Below are positions 25,492 to 34,007 of a DNA stretch of 64,000 nt, piece by piece. Below the pieces are notes generated by a model. It was not told the origin of the DNA and made no database searches. It saw nothing but the letters and a program-made list of their open reading frames with translations. The DNA is from Clostridium estertheticum (GTDB lineage Bacteria; Bacillota; Clostridia; Clostridiales; Clostridiaceae), in contig NZ_CP086239.1 in assembly GCF_026650985.1 (NCBI RefSeq), positions 124,001-188,000 of the forward strand. Reading direction: 5' to 3'. The translations under genes were made by a program, and so were the position numbers. The first letter of the stretch is position 1. Every line of letters begins with the position of its first letter.

Positions 25492-27228
25492 TTGTATAAA
25501 CTTTTTAGATTTTTAAAACCGTATAGGAAAGAATGTATCTTAGGACCCACATTTAAACTTATTGAAGCATTATTAGAATTGTTGCTTCCAACACTTATGG
25601 CACTTATTATAAATAACGGTGTAAGCACGCATAATACAAATTATGTGTTGAAAATGGGTGGAATTATGTGTGTTATGGCTATTTTAGGCTTTTGTAGTTC
25701 TATGACATGTCAGTATTTTGCTGCACTTACTTCTCAAGGTTTTGGTACAACTTTGCGTAATAAATTATTTGAACATATATCTACGTTTTCTTATGTGGAA
25801 ATAGATAAGTTCGGAGCTGCATCTCTAACAAATCGTATTACTAGCGATGTAAATCAGCTCCAACTAGCAGTTGCTATGCTTATTCGTATGGCATTTCGTG
25901 CACCTTTTATATGTATCGGTGCAATTATTATGTCAATGTTATTAGATCTTAGATTAGCTCTCGTATTGATAGTAGCTACGCCTATTTTTGGAATTATTAT
26001 ATATCTTATCATAAGTAGGACATCTCCACTTTATCGTAAATATCAAAACAAATTAGATAGACTCGGTATAGTAGTTCGTGAAAATCTTTCTGGAGCAAGA
26101 GTAATTCGTGCATTTGCAAAAACAAAGAACGAAGAAACAAGATTTAAAGCTACAAACGATGATCTAACTTCAACTGCAGTTTTAGTTGGCAAAACATCCG
26201 CTCTTTTAAACCCTCTCACAACTCTTGTTATGAATGTAGCAATAATTGCTATATTATGGGCTAGTAGTTATCATATTAATGCTGGTACCCTTTCTCAGGG
26301 AACAATTATTGCATTTGTAAATTATGCCACGCAAATACTAGTAGCACTTGTTGCAGTATCAAATCTTGTTATTATATTTACAAAAGCATTTGCTTCGGCT
26401 AGCCGTGTCAATGAAATACTTGATACCATAGCATCAATAAAGGACAATGGTAATAACGTAGAAACATCTTCTCGTGGAGACGATGTTTTAATTGAGTTTA
26501 AACATGTTTCTTTTGCATATGACAGTGCCAGCGACTGCGAACTAACTGATATTAACATAATAATTAACAAGGGGGAGACAGTAGGCATTATAGGAGCTAC
26601 CGGTTCAGGTAAATCAACTTTTATAAATTTAATTCCAAGATTTTATGAGGTTACTAAAGGTGAAATAACAATAAAAGGAATAAATATTAAAGATTATTCT
26701 CTGAAAAAACTTAGGGATAAAATTAGTATGGTACCACAAAAATCTGTGCTTTTTACTGGTACTATTTCAGATAATATTCGCTGGGGAAAAAAAACAGCCA
26801 CTAGAGAAGAAATCATAGATGCTTCAAAAACGGCTCAAGCAAACGAATTTATAAAAGAGCTACCAGATGGTTATAATACACAGGTAACTCGTGGTGGTCT
26901 TAATTTTTCTGGCGGACAAAAACAAAGACTCACAATTGCTAGAGCAGTAATTGCAAAACCTGAAATTTTAATACTTGATGATTCATCTAGTGCACTTGAT
27001 TTCGCAACGGATGCAGCCCTTAGAACTGGTCTTAAAAGTCTCAGTGATACCATGACTGTACTTACTGTTTCTCAGCGCGCAAGTTCTATAAAACATGTTG
27101 ATAAAATTATTGTATTTGATGATGGAAAAATAGTAGGAGTTGGTCCACATGAGTATCTTATGACAAATTGTGAAACGTACAAAGATATATGTCTTTCACA
27201 GCTTTCAGAAAAGGAGGTAAACAAATAA
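25492..27228 (+). CDS. ABC exporter half-transporter (multidrug/lipid type), subunit 1
   Basis: Half-transporter of 578 residues starting at TTG 25492 after TGGAGTGATG. Six transmembrane helices span about residues 15-305, followed by a nucleotide-binding domain with Walker A GATGSGKST near 370, Q-loop VPQKSVLFTG, signature NFSGGQKQRL and Walker B ILILDDSSSALD. The residue after Walker B is Asp (DD) rather than the catalytic Glu, and the H-loop position reads SQRASS with Gln in place of His. This gives one degenerate ATP site, as in heterodimeric exporters of the BmrCD/TM287-288 type. Its stop overlaps the ATG of the partner gene by 1 nt. Confidence 0.93.
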   Translation: MYKLFRFLKPYRKECILGPTFKLIEALLELLLPTLMALIINNGVSTHNTNYVLKMGGIMCVMAILGFCSSMTCQYFAALTSQGFGTTLRNKLFEHISTFSYVEIDKFGAASLTNRITSDVNQLQLAVAMLIRMAFRAPFICIGAIIMSMLLDLRLALVLIVATPIFGIIIYLIISRTSPLYRKYQNKLDRLGIVVRENLSGARVIRAFAKTKNEETRFKATNDDLTSTAVLVGKTSALLNPLTTLVMNVAIIAILWASSYHINAGTLSQGTIIAFVNYATQILVALVAVSNLVIIFTKAFASASRVNEILDTIASIKDNGNNVETSSRGDDVLIEFKHVSFAYDSASDCELTDINIIINKGETVGIIGATGSGKSTFINLIPRFYEVTKGEITIKGINIKDYSLKKLRDKISMVPQKSVLFTGTISDNIRWGKKTATREEIIDASKTAQANEFIKELPDGYNTQVTRGGLNFSGGQKQRLTIARAVIAKPEILILDDSSSALDFATDAALRTGLKSLSDTMTVLTVSQRASSIKHVDKIIVFDDGKIVGVGPHEYLMTNCETYKDICLSQLSEKEVNK

Positions 27229-28964
27229 TGAATAAAACTATATTTAAAAGAATTATAAAATATATGTCAAACTCTAAAATATATATTATATTTTCTCTTC
27301 TTAGCGCAATTATAACAGTAATTTTAAGCCTTATTGCACCAATGCTAATAGGTAAAACTATAGATAAGATGATAGGAAAAGGTCTTGTCGACTTTAGTTA
27401 TGTATTCAAAATTATTATTGCAATAGCAATAGTTTATGTAATTGGAAACATATTTAATTGGCTTTTGATCTATTTAACTAACTTAATCGCATTTTCATCT
27501 GTTAACCATATGAGGCAGGATCTTTTCAAAAAAATAAATAAACTACCATTAAATTTTTTTGACACTAATCCTCATGGTGATACAATAAGTAGGTTTGTTA
27601 ACGATATAGAAACAATTTCAGACGGAATGATTCAATGTTTGTCCACACTTATAACTGGTATTGTTACCATAATAGGTGCTATAGGTTTTATGTTCTACTT
27701 AAATCCTGTTATGACCTTAGTAGTTTTGATTTTGTCTCCAGCTTCTTATTTTATGGCAAGATTTATAACAAACCGTTCTCAAAAAATGTTTAAAAAGCAG
27801 GCTAAAATTTTGGGGAATTTAAACGCTTATGCTGAAGAAATTATAGATGGCCAAAAAATTGTAAAGGCCTTTAATTATGAAGATGAAACTATTAATAAAT
27901 TTAAAGACATAAATAATGATTTATATAGTGCAGGTGTAAAATCTCAATTTTATGGTTCTTTATCAGGTCCAACTACAAGAGTTGTGAATAACATAATTTA
28001 TTCACTTATCGGTATTATTGGAAGTTTTGCTGTGATCTTTGGTAAACTCACAATAGGTGATATATCAAGTTTTCTTATTTATGCCACATTATTCTCAAAG
28101 CCTCTAAATGATATAACCGCAATATTTACACAGATTCAAGCAGCTGCAGCTTCTGCTGAGCGTGTCTTTTATGTCCTTGACATGGAACCAGAAATAGCTG
28201 ACAAAAAAAGAACAATAAATCTTCATAATAATGAAGGTGTGATTTCTTTTAGAAATGTAAATTTCGGATATACATCTAATCGTCCTCTTATTAAAAATTT
28301 TAATTTAACTGTAAAACCTGGTAGCAGGGTTGCCATAGTTGGTACAACTGGCGCAGGTAAAACGACTCTTATAAACTTATTGATGAGATTTTATGAGATT
28401 AACAGTGGAGGTATATTTATTGATGGGATTAATATAAATGAAATAAGTCGTGATAGTTTACGTTGTAATTTTGGAATGGTTCTTCAAGATACATGGCTCT
28501 TTTGCGGAACCATAAAGGAAAATATAGCCTATGGTAAACCTGATGCAACAGAAGATGAAATAATAACTGCTGCCAAAGCTTCTGGGTCTCATAGCTTCAT
28601 ACGTCGTTTACCTAAGGGTTATAACACTATAATTACTGATGCAGGTGAAAATCTCTCACAAGGTCAAAGACAACTGCTTACTATAGCAAGGGTAATGATT
28701 GCTAACGCTCCTATGTTAATTTTGGATGAGGCTACAAGTAATATAGACACAATAACTGAACTTAAAATCCAAAAAGCATTTATTAAAATGTTAAAGGGGA
28801 GAACTAGTTTTATTATAGCTCATAGACTTTCTACAATAAAAGAATCCGATATAATTTTGGTCATGGATAATGGTAATATTGTTCAAAGTGGAACCCATGA
28901 AGAATTATTAGAAAAAGGTGGACAATATTCACAACTTTATAACAGTCAGTTTGCTGCTGTTTGA
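27228..28964 (+). CDS. ABC exporter half-transporter, subunit 2
   Basis: Half-transporter of 578 residues, the same length as its partner. The start is ATG 27228 with AAAAGGAGG upstream, overlapping the previous stop. Six membrane helices (about 15-310) precede the nucleotide-binding domain with Walker A GTTGAGKTT near 380, Q-loop LQDTWLFCGT, signature NLSQGQRQLL, Walker B MLILDEATSNID and H-loop IAHRLST. Unlike subunit 1 it has the catalytic Glu and the H-loop His, so the pair is the usual one-degenerate/one-canonical heterodimer. Likely exports drugs, peptides or lipids. A strong terminator follows. Confidence 0.94.
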   Translation: MNKTIFKRIIKYMSNSKIYIIFSLLSAIITVILSLIAPMLIGKTIDKMIGKGLVDFSYVFKIIIAIAIVYVIGNIFNWLLIYLTNLIAFSSVNHMRQDLFKKINKLPLNFFDTNPHGDTISRFVNDIETISDGMIQCLSTLITGIVTIIGAIGFMFYLNPVMTLVVLILSPASYFMARFITNRSQKMFKKQAKILGNLNAYAEEIIDGQKIVKAFNYEDETINKFKDINNDLYSAGVKSQFYGSLSGPTTRVVNNIIYSLIGIIGSFAVIFGKLTIGDISSFLIYATLFSKPLNDITAIFTQIQAAAASAERVFYVLDMEPEIADKKRTINLHNNEGVISFRNVNFGYTSNRPLIKNFNLTVKPGSRVAIVGTTGAGKTTLINLLMRFYEINSGGIFIDGININEISRDSLRCNFGMVLQDTWLFCGTIKENIAYGKPDATEDEIITAAKASGSHSFIRRLPKGYNTIITDAGENLSQGQRQLLTIARVMIANAPMLILDEATSNIDTITELKIQKAFIKMLKGRTSFIIAHRLSTIKESDIILVMDNGNIVQSGTHEELLEKGGQYSQLYNSQFAAV

Positions 28965-29000
28965 TTGTAATAAAGTCATAATGGTTTTGATTTTAATTTT

Positions 29001-29049
29001 AAAATGACTGTGTAAAAACGAATAAAATCGTTTTTACACAGTCATTTTT
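29001..29049. terminator. Terminator between exporter operon and lysR
   Basis: A perfect 21-bp stem (29001-29021 with 29028-29048), a 6-nt loop, and A/T runs on both sides, able to end both convergent transcripts. Confidence 0.9.
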
Positions 29050-29063
29050 ATTAAAGCAAATTA

Positions 29064-29927
29064 TTAGTTGATATATTTTATAAACCTATCTGCTAGTGAG
29101 GACATATACCTATCTTTTATCCATATTGCAGCTAGTGATGTTTCTAATTTTTCGTTTTTTATTTCTTTATAAATAAGATTCTCATTACATGAAAGTTCAA
29201 AGGCGGATTTTGGTACTATTCCAATCCCAAAGCCTGCATTTGCTAGCATAAGTGTTGTTCGTGCATCATCATTTTTACAGAATACATCTGGTTTAAAACC
29301 ACTTTCCGTGCAGGTATCCATTATTAATTGTTCAAATCTTCGATAAAAAATTAAGGGTTTTCCATTTAGGTCGTTCAATGATATGAAGTTTCCCTCTAAA
29401 CCCAAAGAATATTTTTTTGTCATTGCCGCTATCATGGGTTCTTTTTCCATGCATTTATAATTGCAGTTTAAAGCCTTAAATGGTGTTCTGACAATTCCAA
29501 CTTCTATAATCCCTCTATTTAATAGTTCTAGGATCTTAAATGTGTTGCCTTCCTGCACAGAGAATTTTACACCAGAATATTCTTCATGAAATTTTGACAT
29601 AGTATTTTTTATAAGTAATGCACCAGAGGATGAAATCATTCCTATGGATAAAGTCCCATTTAACCCCTTTTTAAAATCATCTATTTCATTTATTGTAGAA
29701 TCCGAAAGTTCTAAAATTTGCTCTGCTCTAGTTCTTAAAATTTCACCAGCATCTGTTAAGTGGATATGTCTTGGTCCTCTTTCTACAAGCTTTACTCCAA
29801 GTTCTCTCTCTAAAAGTTTAAGTTGTTGACTTAAAGGGGGTTGAGCAATGTGAAGCCTTCTAGCTGCTGCTGTTATTTGACCTTCCTCTGCTATTGTAAG
29901 GAAATATCTAAGCTGTTTAATGTCCAT
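29064..29927 (-). CDS. LysR-family transcriptional regulator
   Basis: DNA-binding regulator of 287 residues. The N-terminal winged helix-turn-helix is typical (MDIKQLRYFLTIAEEGQITA, then RRLHIAQPPLSQQLKLLERELG), followed by a linker helix and a periplasmic-binding-protein-like effector domain (about 90-287). RBS AGGAGGAGGAG is very strong. Immediately upstream lies promoter repeat copy B, the usual place for a divergent LysR target and autoregulation site. Because the same repeat also precedes the ABC exporter pair, this protein probably controls that exporter; effector unknown. Confidence 0.93.
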   Translation of the reverse strand: MDIKQLRYFLTIAEEGQITAAARRLHIAQPPLSQQLKLLERELGVKLVERGPRHIHLTDAGEILRTRAEQILELSDSTINEIDDFKKGLNGTLSIGMISSSGALLIKNTMSKFHEEYSGVKFSVQEGNTFKILELLNRGIIEVGIVRTPFKALNCNYKCMEKEPMIAAMTKKYSLGLEGNFISLNDLNGKPLIFYRRFEQLIMDTCTESGFKPDVFCKNDDARTTLMLANAGFGIGIVPKSAFELSCNENLIYKEIKNEKLETSLAAIWIKDRYMSSLADRFIKYIN

Positions 29928-30006
29928 TTTCTCCTCCTCCTCTTATGCATAGACAGGCACTTCAGATATAATGTAAATTACAAAACCAAACATTAATTCA
30001 TGTTCG

Positions 30007-30113
30007 TTATATATGAATATCGTATACCACATATATAAAATATATATTATTAATATGGGAATCCATATACTATAATCATATTATTATGGGACATAACATG
30101 CAATGATTTTATT
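30007..30113. repeat. Promoter/operator repeat, copy B (upstream of lysR)
   Basis: Second copy of the repeat at 25371-25471, with the same TATATG-N14-CATATA palindrome (30010-30035) and TATAAT box at identical relative spacing. It lies between the start of lysR and a decayed ABC exporter fragment that would have been the divergent target. Confidence 0.7.
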
Positions 30114-30122
30114 ATGGTAATT

Positions 30123-30220
30123 CAAGATATATGGTTATTTAATGGTATAATTGAAGAAAACCCTGCTTATGGAAGAAGGGACAATCCATAAAAAAGTGGT
30201 TTTAGCAGCTAGTGATATCA
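30123..30220 (+). pseudogene. Remnant of an ABC exporter gene (Q-loop region)
   Basis: Translation from 30123 reads QDIWLFNGIIEENPAYGRRD before a stop at about 30189; a one-base shift then restores KKVVLAASD. This matches the Q-loop and following helix of the exporter subunits (QDTWLFCGTIKENIAYGKPD in subunit 2). The fragment lies right after promoter copy B, so a former exporter copy has been almost wholly deleted. The stop, frame change and missing ends show it is not functional. Confidence 0.7.
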
Positions 30221-30248
30221 TAATTAGACGAAAAGGAGCAAAATATTC

Positions 30249-30932
30249 ATGGGTAAATCCACAAAATCAGACAAAGTATTCTTTGAACCAATAATAGATA
30301 AAGCAGTTTCTCCAAGAGATATGGAAGGCAAAATAGAGGAAATAGAGGAACTTATAATGATCTATAGTTGCGCTATAAAAGAAGTTAGCACTAAACTTGA
30401 GATCTTAGACTATGAATTTAAAATAAAGGGAAAAAGAAATCCAATAGAATATATGAAATCTAGGGTTAAATCACCTAAGAGTATAATGGACAAACTTACT
30501 CGTAAAAAATTAAAACCAAGTATTAAAGTGGCAAGGAAAAATTTTAATGATATAGCGGGAATAAGAGTTGTTTGTTCCTTCGTTAGCGATATATATAAGG
30601 TCGCAGATATGCTTAAAAGGCAGGAGGATATTAATTTAATTGAAGAGAAAGATTATATTAAAAATCCAAAGACTAATGGGTATAGAAGCCTTCATATGGT
30701 TTTGGAAATTCCTATATTTTTTTCTGATCATGTAGAACCCATAAGAGTAGAAGTACAAATAAGAACAATCGCTATGGATTTTTGGGCAAGTTTAGAACAT
30801 AAGTTATATTATAAAAAAGGTGAAGGTATTGCAATACATATAAAAAATGATTTAAAAGATTGTGCAGATATTATAGCGGCAACAGATATAAAAATGCAAA
30901 ATATAGAAATTGAAGTAGATAAGATAAGATAA
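30249..30932 (+). CDS. Small alarmone synthetase (RelQ/YjbM type)
   Basis: Cytoplasmic (p)ppGpp synthetase of 227 residues without hydrolase or regulatory domains. The RelA/SpoT synthetase fold shows FNDIAGIRVVCSFVSDIY, NGYRSLHMVLEIP with its catalytic-site segment, and VEVQIRTIAMDFWASLEHKL. Makes pppGpp/ppGpp from ATP and GTP or GDP, adjusting growth and sporulation. ATG 30249 follows AAAAGGAGC. Single gene; the preceding 30 bp belong to a degenerate exporter fragment. Confidence 0.92.
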   Translation: MGKSTKSDKVFFEPIIDKAVSPRDMEGKIEEIEELIMIYSCAIKEVSTKLEILDYEFKIKGKRNPIEYMKSRVKSPKSIMDKLTRKKLKPSIKVARKNFNDIAGIRVVCSFVSDIYKVADMLKRQEDINLIEEKDYIKNPKTNGYRSLHMVLEIPIFFSDHVEPIRVEVQIRTIAMDFWASLEHKLYYKKGEGIAIHIKNDLKDCADIIAATDIKMQNIEIEVDKIR

Positions 30933-31012
30933 GATATAGTAATTTATGGTCAATAATAGTATAATTTACTTAAGAATTTTTATGGAATTGTAGATGAATA
31001 GGGGAGGAACTT

Positions 31013-32176
31013 ATGAAAACAGATTTTTTTGTAGCCATAGCTCACAGTATAGAACTAGATTCATTTTTAGCGGTTACGGAACTAATTGAAGATTGTGAGC
31101 TTCAGCTTGATAAACATCACCCTACGGCAGGAATTCTTTATGCCAGCATAGATGTTGATCATCAGCTGGTACTTGATAAAATTTATGAAAAATGGCCTGA
31201 GTTACAGCTTATTGGATGTACAACAGATGGAGAATTTTCTTCAGAATGCGAGTATGTAGAGGATTCATTGGTTTTGACATTATTTATATCTGAAGAGATA
31301 AAAATTGTTTCTGGTTTTATCAATAATACAGCAATAGATATGAGGAAAGAGTGTAGTCAAGTATTATCAGAGTCTATTATAAGATTAGGACAGAATCCTA
31401 ATCTATGTATATTGTTTTCCGATGTAATTAAAACAAGTGGTGAGACAGTTATGGAACAGCTAACTACAGTTACAGATGGTAAACTTCCAATTGTGGGTGG
31501 AATATCAGCAGATAGTTGGAGATTCACTGATTCTAAACAATTTTACAATAAAGTCTCATCACAAAGTATATCTCCATTTTTACTTTTAGCTGGATCATTT
31601 GATTTTTCTTTCGGGATGGACAGTGGTTGGAATCCACTGGGAGATATGGGAACCATTACAAAATCGCAGGGTAATGTGATCTATGAAATCGACCATAAGC
31701 CTGCACTTGAATTCTATAGTAATATTCTTGGCGAAAATGTTAAGGCTACTCTTGAATTACCAATTGCAGTATATGATGATAATGGTGATTTTTGTTTTAT
31801 GCGCACTAGCTTCGAAAATTATGATAATAATATTGGATCAATGACATATCTAGGTAATGTTCCAGTTGGTTATAAAGTCCGTATTACCATGGTAAACCGT
31901 GAGTCAATTTTGGAAGGTGCTAAAAGTTCAATCAACCATGCGATTAGAACATTCCCATCAAATAAATTACCCGTTATAGCATTATGTTTCTCTTGCTCAG
32001 CTCGAAGGGTTCTGCTTGGAACACGCACTAAGGAAGAGGGCCAGAGTCTTCAGGAAAAGATAGGGGAAAGTGTAAAATTTGTTGGATTTTATTCCTATGG
32101 TGAGTTTTGTCCAAATTTAAATGAATTAACAAATAAGTTCTATAACGAAACATTTGTAACTGTATTGCTAGGTTAA
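31013..32176 (+). CDS. FIST-domain sensory protein
   Basis: A 387-residue soluble protein with an N-terminal FIST domain (about 25-215; ILYASIDVDHQ, then WPELQLIGCTTDGEFSS and PIVGGISADSWRF) and a C-terminal FIST_C domain (about 220-370; NPLGDMGTITKSQGNVIYEID and FPSNKLPVIALCFSCSARRVLLG). FIST domains are proposed to bind small ligands such as amino acids. It is followed 23 bp later by a diguanylate cyclase gene lacking its own sensor domain, so the pair likely couples ligand sensing to c-di-GMP synthesis. RBS GGGGAGG. Confidence 0.9.
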   Translation: MKTDFFVAIAHSIELDSFLAVTELIEDCELQLDKHHPTAGILYASIDVDHQLVLDKIYEKWPELQLIGCTTDGEFSSECEYVEDSLVLTLFISEEIKIVSGFINNTAIDMRKECSQVLSESIIRLGQNPNLCILFSDVIKTSGETVMEQLTTVTDGKLPIVGGISADSWRFTDSKQFYNKVSSQSISPFLLLAGSFDFSFGMDSGWNPLGDMGTITKSQGNVIYEIDHKPALEFYSNILGENVKATLELPIAVYDDNGDFCFMRTSFENYDNNIGSMTYLGNVPVGYKVRITMVNRESILEGAKSSINHAIRTFPSNKLPVIALCFSCSARRVLLGTRTKEEGQSLQEKIGESVKFVGFYSYGEFCPNLNELTNKFYNETFVTVLLG

Positions 32177-32199
32177 AGTGAATAGACTGGAGATTAAGA

Positions 32200-32913
32200 A
32201 TGGAGAATTATAATATAGATGCTATGATGAGGCAAATAGCGATTTTGAAAAAAAAGTTGCAACGCTCGGAACACAGCCGAAGACTTATAGAGCAGGCAAT
32301 GGATCATTATGATTTAGTTTATCGTTTTAGTATAGACAAGCTAGATGCACAAAAGAACTTGCTTGATGTCAAGAATAAAGAACTGGACTTCAAAAGATTA
32401 GAACTACTTGCCAAGAACGAGGAGCTTCAAGAAGTGTCAACCACTGATGGAGTTACAAGGATATATAACCGAAGAAAAATTAACGAGATATTTAATGAAA
32501 AATACCTTCAGGCACAACGTTATGGGATAAATTTTTCAGTTATTATAATTGATGTTGACTGGTTTAAGTTGGTAAATGATACATATGGACATCAAGCTGG
32601 TGACAAAGTTTTATTTGAACTTGCTCAACTTATGAAGGGCAGCCTTCGTATTACTGAGTACATTGGAAGATGGGGAGGAGAAGAATTTTTTATTGTTTTA
32701 CCAAATACAAGTGCAAATGATGGATATGTATTGGCTGAGAGGATACGATTAAAAGTATCTAACTATAACTTCGGAACATCTAAGCATCTAACTTGTAGTT
32801 TTGGGATTACTGAGTACAGGAAAGATGACAGCATAGAAAAGATTATTAAAAGAGCTGATATGGCACTTTATCAGGCTAAGGAACGCCGCAATTGTGCTTG
32901 CATTTTTAAATAA
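32200..32913 (+). CDS. Diguanylate cyclase (GGDEF domain, GGEEF variant)
   Basis: A 237-residue soluble protein. The first 80 residues form a coiled coil (RQIAILKKKLQRSEHSRRL, RLELLAKNEELQEVS). The GGDEF domain spans about 80-237 with DGVTRIYNRRKI, the metal-binding IIDVDWFKLVNDTYGHQAGD, the active-site loop RWGGEEFFIVLP and a C-terminal KRADMALYQAKERRNC. All catalytic residues are present, so it should make c-di-GMP from two GTP. No EAL or HD-GYP partner is in the window. It is probably cotranscribed with the FIST protein, and may feed the c-di-GMP motif of PilB. Confidence 0.93.
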   Translation: MENYNIDAMMRQIAILKKKLQRSEHSRRLIEQAMDHYDLVYRFSIDKLDAQKNLLDVKNKELDFKRLELLAKNEELQEVSTTDGVTRIYNRRKINEIFNEKYLQAQRYGINFSVIIIDVDWFKLVNDTYGHQAGDKVLFELAQLMKGSLRITEYIGRWGGEEFFIVLPNTSANDGYVLAERIRLKVSNYNFGTSKHLTCSFGITEYRKDDSIEKIIKRADMALYQAKERRNCACIFK

Positions 32914-32974
32914 GATACAGTTGCCTGAATTTCAATTATGGTATATGGGAAATAGTAATGTTACTGAGTCTCTG

Positions 32975-33013
32975 AAAGTCTTGAAATACCAAAAGGTAAT
33001 TCGGGACTTTTTA
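32975..33013 (+). terminator. Terminator after the diguanylate cyclase
   Basis: A 16-bp stem with two G-U pairs and one mismatch around an AAAA loop (32975-32990 with 32995-33010), followed by a T-run. Confidence 0.8.
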
Positions 33014-33087
33014 ATTATCAGCTAAATAAAAACAATGCAATTGTGGGCGATATTAATATAAACTTTATACGAAAAGAGGGATAATAA

Positions 33088-33882
33088 ATGCTAGAAAATA
33101 TAATTGATTTTATGAGGAAAAGATATATAGGTGTCGATTTGTTAAATGGAAAAGTAAGAGCTTTTGAAAAAAAAGAGAATACTTTCATAGATAAATCTAT
33201 AGGAGAAATACTTCCCAATATATTTAATCCGATAAATAATGAAAACTATTGGTATGATATTAATGCCATGGAGCAATTATTGAATTACGTCTTAAGCAAT
33301 GCTAAAAAATCATTATTTAGGCCCAGTTTGGTTATTGCTATTCCTTTTGAGATTTCTGACATAAAGAATAAAGCATCAATTGTTGAGGAAGCTTCAAAAT
33401 TTAAGTGGAGCAATATATATATTCTTAGTAATTTTATGTGTGCGGCTATTGGTTCAGGGGTTCGGATAGAAGAATGTAGAAGGAAAATATTTATTTATTC
33501 CTTAAATGACTTAACTTATTTTGGTCTTGTTTTTGCTGGAAATATTTTCAATGCTAAAATTTTAAAAAGGGGATATAATGAGTTAACACAAGAGGATATA
33601 ATAAATAATATTGGGAATCTAACAGATAATGCATCAAAAGAATTACCAGAACAATTTACAAATATAAAGATATCAAAAAAAGATTTGGAAGAAGTCGCTA
33701 TAGGGTGGAAATTAGAAATAGAAAGAACAATATATTTGTCTATTCCAACAAATTTAAAGAATGTATTTGGTCTTAATATAGGCAAAAATCAATTAGTATA
33801 TTTGGAATATGAAAATTGTATTATAGAAGGATTAAAGAACGCTATTTCGAAACTTAACACAATGAAAATTACGAAAGGATAA
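33088..33882 (+). CDS. Degenerate MreB/actin-like protein
   Basis: A 264-residue protein that follows the MreB layout but lacks its key nucleotide-binding residues. RKRYIGVDLLNGKVRAFEKK resembles the MreB phosphate-1 strand; LVIAIPFEISDIKNKASIVEEASKFK and FMCAAIGSGVRIEE follow the MreB segments with EEPMAAAIGAGLP. Where MreB has DIGGGTTE it reads YSLNDLTYFGLV, so phosphate-2 is lost. No membrane segment is seen. It is about 80 residues shorter than MreB. It may be a regulatory or structural actin homologue that no longer binds ATP. RBS AAAAGAGGG. Stands alone between cyclase and pyruvate kinase genes. Confidence 0.6.
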   Translation: MLENIIDFMRKRYIGVDLLNGKVRAFEKKENTFIDKSIGEILPNIFNPINNENYWYDINAMEQLLNYVLSNAKKSLFRPSLVIAIPFEISDIKNKASIVEEASKFKWSNIYILSNFMCAAIGSGVRIEECRRKIFIYSLNDLTYFGLVFAGNIFNAKILKRGYNELTQEDIINNIGNLTDNASKELPEQFTNIKISKKDLEEVAIGWKLEIERTIYLSIPTNLKNVFGLNIGKNQLVYLEYENCIIEGLKNAISKLNTMKITKG

Positions 33883-34007
33883 GCTTCGAATATCTATTTT
33901 TATTTTAAGCAAAAACATTATTATAAATAGGAAAAGTATATATTATAATTAAATCACACATATTAGAACTAATTAAGAAAACTTAAACAATAAAGGGGAG
34001 ATTAATT

